From assembly GCF_000687535.1 (NCBI RefSeq), contig NZ_JHWC01000009.1, positions 26,008 to 90,007 of the forward strand: DNA of 64,000 nt. The letters run 5' to 3'. The stretch's first letter is position 1, and the number at the start of each line of letters is the position of its first letter. Source of the DNA: Helicobacter rodentium ATCC 700285 (GTDB lineage Bacteria; Campylobacterota; Campylobacteria; Campylobacterales; Helicobacteraceae). The notes beneath the pieces were generated by a model, which saw only the letters and a program-made list of their open reading frames with translations, did no database searches and was not told the DNA's origin. The position numbers and the translations under genes were made by a program. Below are positions 1 to 8,711 of this stretch, one piece after another.

Positions 1-901
1 CTTGTGCGTCTGCGATTCCACCTACACTTATCAATGTGGCTTTTTGACTCTTGTTTTTAAGCATCAGTGCAATTTGTTTGAGCATTTCGCGACTTTTTGG
101 GGCTAAAACTTTACCACTGATTCCACCTTTTTCTTGCGGTTGCATCACAAGACTATAATCCAATGTTGTGTTGGTTGCTATGATTCCTTTTGCCCCATTA
201 TCAAGTGCTGCTTCCACCAAACTCAATGCGGAATCTATTTCTAAATCTGGTGAAATCTTTAAGTAAATGGGCTTCTCATAAACTTTACAAAGCTCCCCCA
301 AAAGCTCTTGCACAAAAATAGAATTTTGTAAATCCCGCAAATTTGGCGTATTGGGCGAGGAGATATTAATGCTTAAATAATCGCTTGTTTGTGTAAAATT
401 ACGCGCTAAACTCAAATAATCTTTTATCGCCTCTTCTTGTGGTGTTATTTTGTTTTTACCAATATTAACACCTAGCGGAATCGCAAAAGGAAAAAGTTTC
501 TTTAATCGTGCATTGACCGCACTAACTCCTTCATTATTGAATCCCATAGCATTCTGGATAGATTCCTCTTGTATGTGTCGCCAAAGACGTGGTTTATCGT
601 TACCGCTTTGGGCTAAAGGCGTAACCGCTCCAAGCTCTAAATGCGAGAATCCTAGCGCACAAAGAGATTCTACCATTGTCGCATTTTTATCAAAACCCGC
701 TGCCAATCCTACGGGATTATAAAATTGCATACCATCAATTTCTTGACTTAAAATGGAATCTTTAATGCAATTTTTGCAGGACAAAAAAGGTAAAAGCATA
801 GGAATCTTAGGAGCGACTTTAGCCATAAATTCTACAATACTATGTGCAGTTTCCGGATTCATTTTAAACACAAAAGGGCGTATAGCTTGGTAATTCAGCA
901 T
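1..901 (-). CDS. pyrD: Dihydroorotate dehydrogenase (class 2), 3' end cut by window edge
   Basis: Oxidises dihydroorotate to orotate in de novo pyrimidine synthesis; class 2 enzymes are membrane-associated and pass electrons to quinone. The reading frame starts at ATG 901 (MLNYQAIRPFVFKMNPETAH) and runs off the left edge, so about 300 residues are visible. Recognisable family segments are NPVGLAAGFDKNA, LELGAVTPLAQSGNDKPR, NAMGFNNEG, the substrate-binding SINISSPNTPNLRDLQ, and KISPDLE followed by IIATNTT. The N-terminal extension before the barrel is typical of class 2. pyrF, another pyrimidine gene, lies far away at 45.5 kb, so the pathway is not clustered. Only the extreme C-terminus is missing. 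Confidence 0.93.
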   Translation of the reverse strand, partial: MLNYQAIRPFVFKMNPETAHSIVEFMAKVAPKIPMLLPFLSCKNCIKDSILSQEIDGMQFYNPVGLAAGFDKNATMVESLCALGFSHLELGAVTPLAQSGNDKPRLWRHIQEESIQNAMGFNNEGVSAVNARLKKLFPFAIPLGVNIGKNKITPQEEAIKDYLSLARNFTQTSDYLSINISSPNTPNLRDLQNSIFVQELLGELCKVYEKPIYLKISPDLEIDSALSLVEAALDNGAKGIIATNTTLDYSLVMQPQEKGGISGKVLAPKSREMLKQIALMLKNKSQKATLISVGGIADAQ

Positions 902-986
902 TTATCTACCTCATTTTAAAAAATTCTGAAATTGTAATATTTTTTTGTTAAAGTTGTGATAAAGTTTAAAAATTTATCCATTCTTC

Positions 987-2270
987 TTACATATCCTCTT
1001 CGTTAAGCATTTTACGAGACTCTTCACGCACACAATCCATACCAATATAAAATTCTTTCATCATAGAAAGAAAAAGGTATTTCCCTTGTTGTGTTGGATA
1101 ATACGATGCGCCCTTTTTAACAATATTGCCGCTCAAACGCAAAAAAGCAATTTCTTTTAGCAAATCTTTCTCCAAATCTGCACCATACAATGCTTTAAAT
1201 CTCTCCTTACTCGCCTCCCCGCCAAAAAGTTCTACCATTAAACGATATTGCAACTGCGATTTTTTAGAATATTTACGCTCTCTTTCTACTCCCATTTGCC
1301 CATTTTGGATTTTTTGTGCATAGGTTTTTAGGGAAAAGGTATTAACATACAATGTACCATCTAAAAAACTGAACGAACCAGAACCAATCCCGACATATTC
1401 GTCATTATTAACTACATATTCATCAAAAATTTCGCTTCCCTTGTGCGAAAATGCCCAGCTAGATAAAGGAATAAAATCCGAAGAAAGAGTGTCCAAAATC
1501 TGCGCATAAAGTCGTGCTTCATTTTGCAAATCCACCTCTCCAATAGAACGTTTTAAAATACTTTTTACAGAGGGAGAAGACATTAGCGGATAAGTTGTGA
1601 GTTGGTTTGGTTGTAATGTTTTAATCAACTCCAAGTCTCTTGCTAACATTTCTTGTGTTTGATTAGGAAAATTAAATATTAAATCCACATTTAAAATTGG
1701 CAAGATTCCAATCGCAGATTCTAGTTTCTTATAAATCTCCTCTCCGCTACCAAATTTCTCATATCGCCCTATTTTACGCAAGATTCCATCATTAAAAGTT
1801 TGCACACCCACGGAAAGCCTATCAATCCTCTCTTTAAATTGCTCTAAAGTCTCCCTTTGCAGATGATTAGGATCAGACTCGCAAGAGACTTCTTGAATAT
1901 CAAAAAGTGCTTTAGCTAAATCAAGCGTTTTGCATAATTCATCGGGCAAAATAGAAGTTGTCCCACCTCCCACATAAACCGCACTAAAATCATATCCTAG
2001 GTCTTTTACCATTTGCATTTCTCTACGCAAATTCAGAAAATAAGTGCGTGCTTTTTCTTCTTGAAACAAAAAACGATTAAAGGAACAATAAGTGCAGAGT
2101 GTTGCACAAAATGGTATATGGATATAAAGCAAATAATTTTTATTTTTAACTTTTTGGGGGTTGGGCAAAGGAAGTTTAATCCGCTCGCTTTTTTTTAAAT
2201 GTAGATAATGTTGCGTTGCATAACGCATAATGTGATTTACTAGCTTCGTAGAAAGATTTTGCTGTATCAT
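987..2270 (-). CDS. Radical SAM protein of the HemN/HemW coproporphyrinogen oxidase family
   Basis: 427 residues. The radical SAM cluster motif is CATLCTYCSF (C-x3-C-x2-C) near residue 55, after the YIHIPFC strand typical of HemN/HemW/ChuW proteins. YVGGGTTSILP and ESDPNHL follow, as in the family's glycine-rich SAM site and ESDPxxL region. Members include oxygen-independent coproporphyrinogen III dehydrogenase (HemN), the haem chaperone HemW and the haem-degrading ChuW/HutW. TLCTYCSF rather than the HemN-type CxFGC sequence argues against true HemN. It could be HemW-like or ChuW/HutW-like, and the sequence alone does not decide. No haem-uptake gene is adjacent. The next gene downstream is pyrD in the same orientation. 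Confidence 0.82.
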   Translation of the reverse strand: MIQQNLSTKLVNHIMRYATQHYLHLKKSERIKLPLPNPQKVKNKNYLLYIHIPFCATLCTYCSFNRFLFQEEKARTYFLNLRREMQMVKDLGYDFSAVYVGGGTTSILPDELCKTLDLAKALFDIQEVSCESDPNHLQRETLEQFKERIDRLSVGVQTFNDGILRKIGRYEKFGSGEEIYKKLESAIGILPILNVDLIFNFPNQTQEMLARDLELIKTLQPNQLTTYPLMSSPSVKSILKRSIGEVDLQNEARLYAQILDTLSSDFIPLSSWAFSHKGSEIFDEYVVNNDEYVGIGSGSFSFLDGTLYVNTFSLKTYAQKIQNGQMGVERERKYSKKSQLQYRLMVELFGGEASKERFKALYGADLEKDLLKEIAFLRLSGNIVKKGASYYPTQQGKYLFLSMMKEFYIGMDCVREESRKMLNEEDM

Positions 2271-2387
2271 TATTAATTTGCGCTCTTTTATTTAAAATTC
2301 AAAAACAAAAGTGGTGATTATAAAAAATAATTTGTAAATAAAAAATAAATTCAAAGAATAAAATTTGATTTAAAGAAAAGTTTTGCC

Positions 2388-2407
2388 TAAAGCACAAAAG
2401 TGCTTTA
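2388..2407 (-). terminator. Probable intrinsic terminator of the YjfB-like gene
   Basis: Perfect 8-bp stem TAAAGCAC / GTGCTTTA with a 4-nt loop, starting just past the stop codon at 2411. On the minus strand it is followed by a weak T-containing run (GGCAAAACTTTTC), so the terminator role is likely but not strong. Confidence 0.5.
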
Positions 2408-2410
2408 AAC

Positions 2411-2614
2411 TTATGCCATAATGTCTAGTTTATTCACACTTGGCTGTGGAGCTTGTGTAGATTCTACTGGAGCTTGAGTTTGCAAATTTGCTTGCGTATT
2501 TTGCATTCCATTAATAAGAGAACCCATTAGTGCCTCTTCACTTTCCATTGCCTTTTTTAAGACATTCAAATTTCCGCTTGCAACGACTGCGCCACTATCA
2601 ATTCCTGATAACAT
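2411..2614 (-). CDS. YjfB-like putative motility protein
   Basis: 67-residue protein resembling the YjfB family of small putative motility proteins. The family feature is a short helix with a NLNVLKKAMESEEALMGSLI-like segment (residues about 17-36). The remaining C-terminus is Gln/Pro/Thr-rich and low in complexity. It has no signal peptide or membrane segment. It is monocistronic: the flanking genes are more than 130 bp away, and a hairpin sits just past its stop. The molecular role of YjfB proteins is not established. Assignment rests on the pattern of the N-terminal half alone. Confidence 0.6.
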   Translation of the reverse strand: MLSGIDSGAVVASGNLNVLKKAMESEEALMGSLINGMQNTQANLQTQAPVESTQAPQPSVNKLDIMA

Positions 2615-2780
2615 TTACAGACTCCTTTCTGTTTATTTTGCAATCTCTTCTATTAAAAAGACTGCAAATTATATATCGGCAATATTTATGATTTTATGAA
2701 GTATAAAAACTTTATTTTTCGTTTTTATTAATTTAATTCTGCTAAAATTATAACTTCAATTTTTACAAAAAGGCGAATGT

Positions 2781-5324
2781 ATGCAAAAAATTTTGAAATA
2801 TTTAGGGATTTTTATCGTTGTATTACTCCTTATCGTTGGCGGTATTTTGGCTTGGTTGTTTTCAAGTAGTGGAAATGAATTTTTAAAGAACAAAATTACA
2901 CAGATAGCCAACGAACAAGCTCCTATCGGATTAGAATTTACACATTTCAAACTAGGATTCAATGCGTATGCTTTTAGTATCACAGATGCAAACAAATCTC
3001 AAATTGCACTCAATGGAGATTATTCGCTTTTTACACTCAATACCAATGCGAAAATTTATGCAGTTATCAAAGATTTAAGCCCTTATGAACAGCTTATTGG
3101 AATGAAATTAAACGGAGGAATCAATTTAGAAGGTGATATTGCAAAAAAATCCAATAATTTAGAAATAAAAGCGGATATTAACGCCTTTAATAGCACAATC
3201 CATACTGATGTAACATTAGACAACTATCGCCCAAAACGTTTATTTATCACAAGCAAAGAAGGTATTAAAGTAGAGTCTTTACTTGCATTTTTAAATCAAC
3301 CAAAATATGTAAGTGGAAAAGTTCTCTTAAATGCAGATATGGATATTTCTAATTTAAGTGCGCCAAGCGGTGGATTCCAGATTGCCTCCAATGCTCTTTC
3401 TCCAAATACCGCACTCTTAAACAAGTCTTATGGCATTCTTTTGCCCAATGATGCTATTAAACTTGCTATCAACGGCAAAGCACAGAAAGAACATATCATC
3501 ACAACTCTGCTTACTTCTTCTAGTTACTTGCAATTAAACTCGGATAATTTGCAATTAAATCTTAAAGACTATGCAACCAATGGGGATATTTTAATGAATC
3601 TCTCAAAAATTAGCTTCAATGGAATTGCGCTGAAATCTCCTATAACAGCAAATATCAATCTAAAGTCTAGCAAAATTACCAACCAAGAGGCAACTCTTGC
3701 TTTAAATCTTTTCAAAAATCCTATTTTAGCACATATCAATCTACCAAACTACACGCCACAAAATCTAACCCTTAGCGCACAAGACTTAAGCTTAAAAGAG
3801 ATTTTAGATTTTGTTGCAAGTTATACCAACACCGCACCTTACAATGCAAGCGGTGTAGTTAGCTTAAACGCCAAAGTAGATAAAATCAACCTCAACACTC
3901 TTAACTACCAACTAGACGCTAACCTTAACAGCCAAATTGCAAGTTTAAGTTTAGAGGGTATGCAAATTGCGCAAAACAATACTTTAAATGCTCAAATCAA
4001 TGGGGATTCCAAAAACCTTAAAGCACAAGTGCAAAGTGATTTGTTTGATTCCAAACTTTTAGCAAATGCAGTTTTAAATAACTACGCCCCTGCAAATATA
4101 GAAATCAATGCGAATCATTTGAATTTACAAAAACTCGCCAAACTACTAAATTACGATATACAGGGACAATTAGACGCAAAAGCGAATCTTAAAAATTTCA
4201 AAGATTCTAGCTTTGATGGCAATTTCAGTATAGATTCTAAACAAATCACACTTTCTAAAGCCACACTCAATGCTTTAAGCGGAATGAAGTTTAAACACGA
4301 TATTTCTTTAGCACTTAATGGCAATGGTAGTTTGAAAAATGGCAATGGAGAAGCCCAAATCAAAGCCAATGGTGAAAATTTAAATCTTGAAATCCACAAT
4401 GCTAAAATCAATTTGCCCAAAAATGCTTATAGTGCAGATTTTACTTTTAACACTCCAGATATTGCGAAGATTAACCCGTTGGATACAACCTTAAAAGGTG
4501 CGCTTTCCCTTAGAGGAAATGCGGGATTTGCCAATGGAATCCCTAGCTTTAATTTAGAAAACAAGGATTTCGGTCATTTCAATGTTAAACTTGGGGAAGG
4601 AAAATTTATTCTGGAAGGTTCAAACTTAGATGTGAAAAAAATCGCTCTTTTCACGGGCAATGAAAAAATGGTTAAAGGTGGTATAATCAATGCCAATGCA
4701 AATTTAACAATTCAAGGCAATGATTCCAAGACTATCTTAAAGAATCTTAATGGAATTGCGGAGTTAAATAGCAAAAATTTAGAAATTTATAGTTTAGATA
4801 TTGACGCGCTTGCAAGTAATTTTGAAAAAACTAACAACATTAGCCTATTAGATGTGGGAGCATTTGTGCTTGCCGGTCCTTTGGGAGTAGCCGCAACAAA
4901 AGGCACAAATGTCGGTATGTTAGGACTTAATGCAGTTGTAGAATCTAAAAGCATTATTAAAGAGCTAGAAGCAAAATTTAATATAAAAAATGGAATCGCA
5001 ACTGCAGAAGATGTAGCCTTTGCCACAGGAAAAACTAGATTAGCAGCCATTGGCGCAATCAATTTAAACAACAATGCTTTTCAAAATTTTACCATTGGTT
5101 TATTGGACGATAAAGATTGCGCAAAATATTCTCAAAAAATTAAAGGCACATTAGATAGTCCTAAAATTGAAGTAACACAAACAACAATCTCTACCGCAGT
5201 TAATCTCGCTACCTCACTCTTTGGACAGCTGAAAAAAGGTGCGCAAAATGTCGCGAAACCCGTAATAGGAGACACAGATAAATGTGAGCCATTTTACAGA
5301 GGAAGCGTCCGACATCCAAAATAA
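2781..5324 (+). CDS. AsmA-like inner-membrane-anchored periplasmic protein
   Basis: 847 residues. One N-terminal membrane anchor (about residues 6-30, GIFIVVLLLIVGGILAWLF) is followed by a very long, Asn/Ala/Ser-rich beta-type region with recurring patterns such as NANLTIQGN and LNGIAELNSKNLEIYSLDID. This is the layout of AsmA/TamB-related proteins, which connect inner and outer membranes and are implicated in lipid or outer-membrane-protein transport. The C-terminal portion (about 640-830) resembles the AsmA C-terminal domain (KGTLDSPKIEV). ATG is preceded by an AAAAAGG-type ribosome-binding site. It is the first gene of a plus-strand run and overlaps the next start by one base. The exact substrate cannot be inferred. 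Confidence 0.7.
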   Translation: MQKILKYLGIFIVVLLLIVGGILAWLFSSSGNEFLKNKITQIANEQAPIGLEFTHFKLGFNAYAFSITDANKSQIALNGDYSLFTLNTNAKIYAVIKDLSPYEQLIGMKLNGGINLEGDIAKKSNNLEIKADINAFNSTIHTDVTLDNYRPKRLFITSKEGIKVESLLAFLNQPKYVSGKVLLNADMDISNLSAPSGGFQIASNALSPNTALLNKSYGILLPNDAIKLAINGKAQKEHIITTLLTSSSYLQLNSDNLQLNLKDYATNGDILMNLSKISFNGIALKSPITANINLKSSKITNQEATLALNLFKNPILAHINLPNYTPQNLTLSAQDLSLKEILDFVASYTNTAPYNASGVVSLNAKVDKINLNTLNYQLDANLNSQIASLSLEGMQIAQNNTLNAQINGDSKNLKAQVQSDLFDSKLLANAVLNNYAPANIEINANHLNLQKLAKLLNYDIQGQLDAKANLKNFKDSSFDGNFSIDSKQITLSKATLNALSGMKFKHDISLALNGNGSLKNGNGEAQIKANGENLNLEIHNAKINLPKNAYSADFTFNTPDIAKINPLDTTLKGALSLRGNAGFANGIPSFNLENKDFGHFNVKLGEGKFILEGSNLDVKKIALFTGNEKMVKGGIINANANLTIQGNDSKTILKNLNGIAELNSKNLEIYSLDIDALASNFEKTNNISLLDVGAFVLAGPLGVAATKGTNVGMLGLNAVVESKSIIKELEAKFNIKNGIATAEDVAFATGKTRLAAIGAINLNNNAFQNFTIGLLDDKDCAKYSQKIKGTLDSPKIEVTQTTISTAVNLATSLFGQLKKGAQNVAKPVIGDTDKCEPFYRGSVRHPK

Positions 5325-6013
5325 TGATGAAAAATTCCGCACTTTATCGCCTCATCTTAACACAACCGCACAAAATAGAGACAAAGCTCCTAATATGCGG
5401 GATTGTGTTATTAGCAATTTATGGCATTGTTGTCTTTGTCTGTCTATTACTCCAAAATGGTATAGGCGATAAACTTCTAAGCATAGGATTAAGTTCGTTA
5501 ATTTTTGGACGAGCCGCTGGAATCTCCTTAGCATTGGCATTAGGATTCAATACTTTTTGGGCTACAATCTTAAACATCTATATAGAAAACACAATGGTGA
5601 TTATTCTCTACCCACTTTTTGTATGGAGCATTGAGGGGATTAGCACTTTTAAAAAAACAGAAAAATTCTTTAACTCCATTTATGAAGTTGCACAAAAATA
5701 TGAAAAGCCCATTCAAAAATATGGAATCGTGGGCTTATTTATGTTTGTGTGGTTGCCTTTTTGGATGACAGGACCTATTGTAGGTGCGGCTATCGGGTAT
5801 TTTATGCGCTTGAATCTCTTTTTGAATCTTGCAGTAGTCTTAAGCGGGACAAATATCGCAATTCTTTGCTGGGCATACCTACTTGAACATTTGGATTCCA
5901 AGCTCAAACACTTCGGACAAAATACAATGTGGGTATTGCTTGGAATCTTTATAAGCATTGCTATATTGGGAACTCTATTAATGAAGTTTAAAAATTTAAA
6001 GAAAAAGGAATAA
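5324..6013 (+). CDS. Small multidrug export family membrane protein
   Basis: 229 residues with about five to six hydrophobic segments and a short cytoplasmic Lys-rich tail (KFKNLKKKE). The central IENTMVIILYPLFVW and KYGIVGLFMFVWLPFWMTGP blocks, followed by GAAIGYFMRL, match the family annotated as small multidrug export protein (Sm_multidrug_ex). That name is historical, and the transport function of most members is untested. The start codon overlaps the preceding stop (TAATG), implying translational coupling with the AsmA-like gene. xthA follows after one base. Confidence 0.72.
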   Translation: MMKNSALYRLILTQPHKIETKLLICGIVLLAIYGIVVFVCLLLQNGIGDKLLSIGLSSLIFGRAAGISLALALGFNTFWATILNIYIENTMVIILYPLFVWSIEGISTFKKTEKFFNSIYEVAQKYEKPIQKYGIVGLFMFVWLPFWMTGPIVGAAIGYFMRLNLFLNLAVVLSGTNIAILCWAYLLEHLDSKLKHFGQNTMWVLLGIFISIAILGTLLMKFKNLKKKE

Positions 6014-6014
6014 A

Positions 6015-6773
6015 ATGCGGTTAATTTCTTGGAATGTGAATGGATTGCGTGCGTGTATGAACAAAGGATTTATGGATTTTTTCAAAACAATCCATGCGGA
6101 TATTTTTTGTATTCAAGAATCCAAAATGCAAAAAGACCAAGCAACCTTTGATTTTCTAAATTATGAGGAATATTGGAACAGCGCAGAGAAAAAGGGCTAC
6201 TCTGGTGTAGCAATCTTTAGCAAACAAAAACCCTTGGGCGTAGAATATGATATGGGGATTACCCACCACGACAAAGAGGGACGCATTATTACAGCTGAAT
6301 TTCAAGATTTTTATCTTGTGAATGTCTATACGCCAAACTCCAAGCGGGAGTTGGAGCGATTAGAATACAGAATGGAGTGGGAGGACGATTTTAGAGGGTT
6401 TTTAAAAAATTTAGAAAGTAAAAAGCCTGTCATTGTATGTGGAGACTTAAATGTTGCACACAAAGAAATAGATTTAAAAAACCCTAAAAGCAATCGTAGA
6501 AACGCCGGTTTTACCGATGAGGAACGCGCAAAAATGAGTATTTTGCTAGATTCTGGATTTACGGATACCTTTCGGTATTTTTACCCTAACAAAGAGGGAG
6601 CTTATACTTGGTGGAGTTATATGGGAAAAGCTAGAGCCAATAACACGGGGTGGCGGATTGATTATTTTTTGTGTTCTAAGGCTTTAGACTCCAAACTTCT
6701 TGATGCAACAATTTATCCTGAAATCTTAGGAAGCGACCATTGTCCTGTGGGGTTAGAAATTAATGCGCATTGA
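6015..6773 (+). CDS. xthA: Exodeoxyribonuclease III / AP endonuclease
   Basis: 252 residues, full length for the ExoIII/APE1 family. It cleaves at abasic sites and removes 3' blocking groups in base-excision repair. Visible motifs in order: LISWNVNGLRA (N-terminal Asn), FCIQESKMQ (metal-binding Glu), VNVYTPNS, the GDLNVAHKEIDLKNPK Asp/Asn pair, and the catalytic LGSDHCPVGL Asp-His near the C-terminus. ATG 6015 is preceded by AAAAAGGAATAA. The 3' end overlaps ybeY by 11 bases, so the two are probably co-translated. Confidence 0.95.
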   Translation: MRLISWNVNGLRACMNKGFMDFFKTIHADIFCIQESKMQKDQATFDFLNYEEYWNSAEKKGYSGVAIFSKQKPLGVEYDMGITHHDKEGRIITAEFQDFYLVNVYTPNSKRELERLEYRMEWEDDFRGFLKNLESKKPVIVCGDLNVAHKEIDLKNPKSNRRNAGFTDEERAKMSILLDSGFTDTFRYFYPNKEGAYTWWSYMGKARANNTGWRIDYFLCSKALDSKLLDATIYPEILGSDHCPVGLEINAH

Positions 6774-7218
6774 TATTGATAATCAAAGCGGAATCGTTTT
6801 GGATTCCACATTTTTAGAGTTTTTAGAATCCATTTTTTTTAATATTTTAGAGGACTTGGGCTTGGGAGAAAAAGAATGTGAGCTTTTGCTTGTAGATAAT
6901 GCAAAAATCCAAGCTATAAACTTAGAATTTAGGGGTATTAATCAAGCCACTGATGTGCTATCCTTTCCGCTAGAATCCGAGTTTTCCTCTCTACTAGGAA
7001 GCGTGGTTATTTCCACAGAATACGCACAAAATGTCGCACAGAAGCTAGGACATTGTTTGAAAGATGAAATTGCCTTACTTTTCATTCACGGAATCTTACA
7101 TTTAGCAGGTTTTGACCACGAAACAGACAACGGCGAACAGAGGGCAAAAGAAGCAAAGATTGTAGAGAATTTTCACTTACCGCAAAGCCTCATTGTCCGC
7201 ACCCAATCACAGACTTAA
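6763..7218 (+). CDS. ybeY: Endoribonuclease YbeY (16S rRNA maturation)
   Basis: 151 residues. The zinc-binding signature HGILHLAGFDHE (H-x3-H-x5-H) is present near residue 108, and NLEFRGINQATDVLSFPLE is the usual upstream family segment. YbeY takes part in 16S rRNA 3' processing and late 30S quality control. The start lies inside the end of xthA (11-base overlap), and no other start gives the conserved N-terminus. Identification is firm from the histidine motif; the regulatory situation is that of the surrounding operon. Confidence 0.94.
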   Translation: MRIDIDNQSGIVLDSTFLEFLESIFFNILEDLGLGEKECELLLVDNAKIQAINLEFRGINQATDVLSFPLESEFSSLLGSVVISTEYAQNVAQKLGHCLKDEIALLFIHGILHLAGFDHETDNGEQRAKEAKIVENFHLPQSLIVRTQSQT

Positions 7219-7229
7219 AAAGATTTCTT

Positions 7230-7853
7230 ATGCTAGGTAAAACGCATATTAGTTTTGGGCTTGGGCTTAGTGCTTGTGGAATCGTTAGCTTTAATACATT
7301 CTCACAAGCTCCGCTTAATGGGATAGATTTAGGAATATTTTATGGAGCAGTTGCGCTTGGTTCGCTTCTGCCAGATATTGACGAACCAAACTCTCTACTA
7401 GGCAAAAAGACATTGGGTGTTTCTAACCTTATTAAAGCAGTTTTTGGACATCGTGGCTTTACACATAGTCTATGCTTCATTCTTTTACTTGGAATCGCCC
7501 TGCTCTTTTTAGGAACTTTAGATGAAAGTTTTTGGAAAAAGATTCCACTTATTAATGATTTTGTCAAACAATTTGGTGGCATTATAGAATCAAAAAATAT
7601 TGAAATTTTTAGCATTGGTTTGTTGCTCGGTTGCATTTTTCATCTCATAGGCGATATGATGACACTAAGCGGTGTGCCTTTGTTGCTACCCTTTAAAAGT
7701 TGCAATTACCATATTACCCCAAGTTTTATGCGATTCAAAACAGGAGGAATACCCGATAAACTCATTACTGCATTGAGTTTAGGAATATTTGGTTATTTAA
7801 ATTTAGAATTATTAGGCTTTAGCACAAATCTTAAGGGATACTTGCCTTTTTAG
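7230..7853 (+). CDS. YdjM/DUF457-type membrane-bound metal-dependent hydrolase
   Basis: 207 residues with several hydrophobic segments. The family pattern is MLGKTHISFG at the N-terminus, LPDIDEPNSLLGKK, then GHRGFTHSL, which together supply the His/Asp metal ligands of the LexA-regulated, YdjM-like membrane-hydrolase family. A further conserved segment is GCIFHLIGDMMTLSGV. The physiological substrate is unknown. It follows ybeY after 11 bases and has only a weak ribosome-binding site, so it is probably read through from the upstream genes. A new promoter (TATAAT at 7880) starts after it. Confidence 0.75.
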   Translation: MLGKTHISFGLGLSACGIVSFNTFSQAPLNGIDLGIFYGAVALGSLLPDIDEPNSLLGKKTLGVSNLIKAVFGHRGFTHSLCFILLLGIALLFLGTLDESFWKKIPLINDFVKQFGGIIESKNIEIFSIGLLLGCIFHLIGDMMTLSGVPLLLPFKSCNYHITPSFMRFKTGGIPDKLITALSLGIFGYLNLELLGFSTNLKGYLPF

Positions 7854-7879
7854 TTTATGTGCTTTAAAGTTTTTTGAGT

Positions 7880-7885
7880 TATAAT
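7880..7885 (+). promoter_or_regulatory. Candidate -10 element for cdsA-dxr
   Basis: TATAAT about 44 bp before the cdsA ATG, within an AT-rich leader. No clear -35 hexamer is visible, as is usual for Campylobacterota housekeeping promoters. The 75-bp gap after the previous stop fits a new transcription start. Confidence 0.5.
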
Positions 7886-7928
7886 CCAAACTTAAATTAA
7901 TTAAATATTAAGAATTTAAGGGAATTTT

Positions 7929-8711
7929 ATGTCTAAAAATCTAAAGTTTATTGAACCTGCGCGTCTATATACAGCACTTATTATGCTCATTGCCATTGTT
8001 TTAATTATTCTCTTTCACCACCCTTTGCTTTTATGGATAGTGCTTGGAGTAGCATTTGTCATTGGTTTTTATGAAGCCTATAAACTTTACAACAAAACAA
8101 CTCCAAGCACCCTATTTCTATTTTTTGCGATTCTAATATGGTTAAGCCTCTATTTTTTAGAATCCCCCATTGGTGTATTTGTTGTTTTGGTGTTTCTTGG
8201 CGCATACCAAAGCTATACAAAAAAGGGGGAAATAGAGCAAATGCTACCCTTTATTTATCCTACAATTCCATTTATTTTTCTATATTTGCTTTATTTGGAC
8301 GATTCCATTAATGCAATCATTTGGCTCATTGTCATCGTTGGACTTACGGATAGTTTCGCATATTTTGGAGGTAAATTCCTAGGCAGCAAACTTTTTGCTA
8401 ATAGCACTTTTTGCCCAACTTCTCCCAACAAAACCAAAGAAGGAGTCTTGGTAGGAGTTGGAATCGCAACACTTATTGGTTCTTTGGTTGGGCTTGGCGT
8501 ATGTGGTTTTTTTGCTTCGCTTGTCCTTACACTCATTACAAGTCTTGTGAGTGTATTTGGAGATTTATATGAAAGTTATCTCAAGCGTCAAGCAGGAGTT
8601 AAAGATAGTGGCTCTATTCTGCCCGGACATGGCGGAATCCTTGACCGCTTAGATGGCTATTTCTTTGCCGCAATCGTTCTTTATGCCCTCTTGAGAGTTC
8701 TTCAATTATGA
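7929..8711 (+). CDS. cdsA: Phosphatidate cytidylyltransferase
   Basis: 260 residues, polytopic membrane protein with about eight hydrophobic helices. It makes CDP-diacylglycerol from phosphatidic acid and CTP, the entry point for membrane phospholipids. The C-terminal CDP-alcohol signature is complete: LVSVFGDLYESYLKRQAGVK followed by DSGSILPGHGGILDRLD. The upstream VGLTDSFAYFGGKFLG segment is also typical. The start has AAGGGAATTTT before ATG. The last codons overlap the dxr start by four bases (ATGA), so the two genes form a tight pair, an arrangement also seen in other Campylobacterota. Confidence 0.95.
   Translation: MSKNLKFIEPARLYTALIMLIAIVLIILFHHPLLLWIVLGVAFVIGFYEAYKLYNKTTPSTLFLFFAILIWLSLYFLESPIGVFVVLVFLGAYQSYTKKGEIEQMLPFIYPTIPFIFLYLLYLDDSINAIIWLIVIVGLTDSFAYFGGKFLGSKLFANSTFCPTSPNKTKEGVLVGVGIATLIGSLVGLGVCGFFASLVLTLITSLVSVFGDLYESYLKRQAGVKDSGSILPGHGGILDRLDGYFFAAIVLYALLRVLQL

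Noticed and set aside
2673..2680. Sigma-28 promoter before the YjfB-like gene (minus-strand GCCGATAT)
   Set aside because: The -10 matches, but the nearest TAAA lies at 12 rather than about 15 bases, so spacing is wrong.
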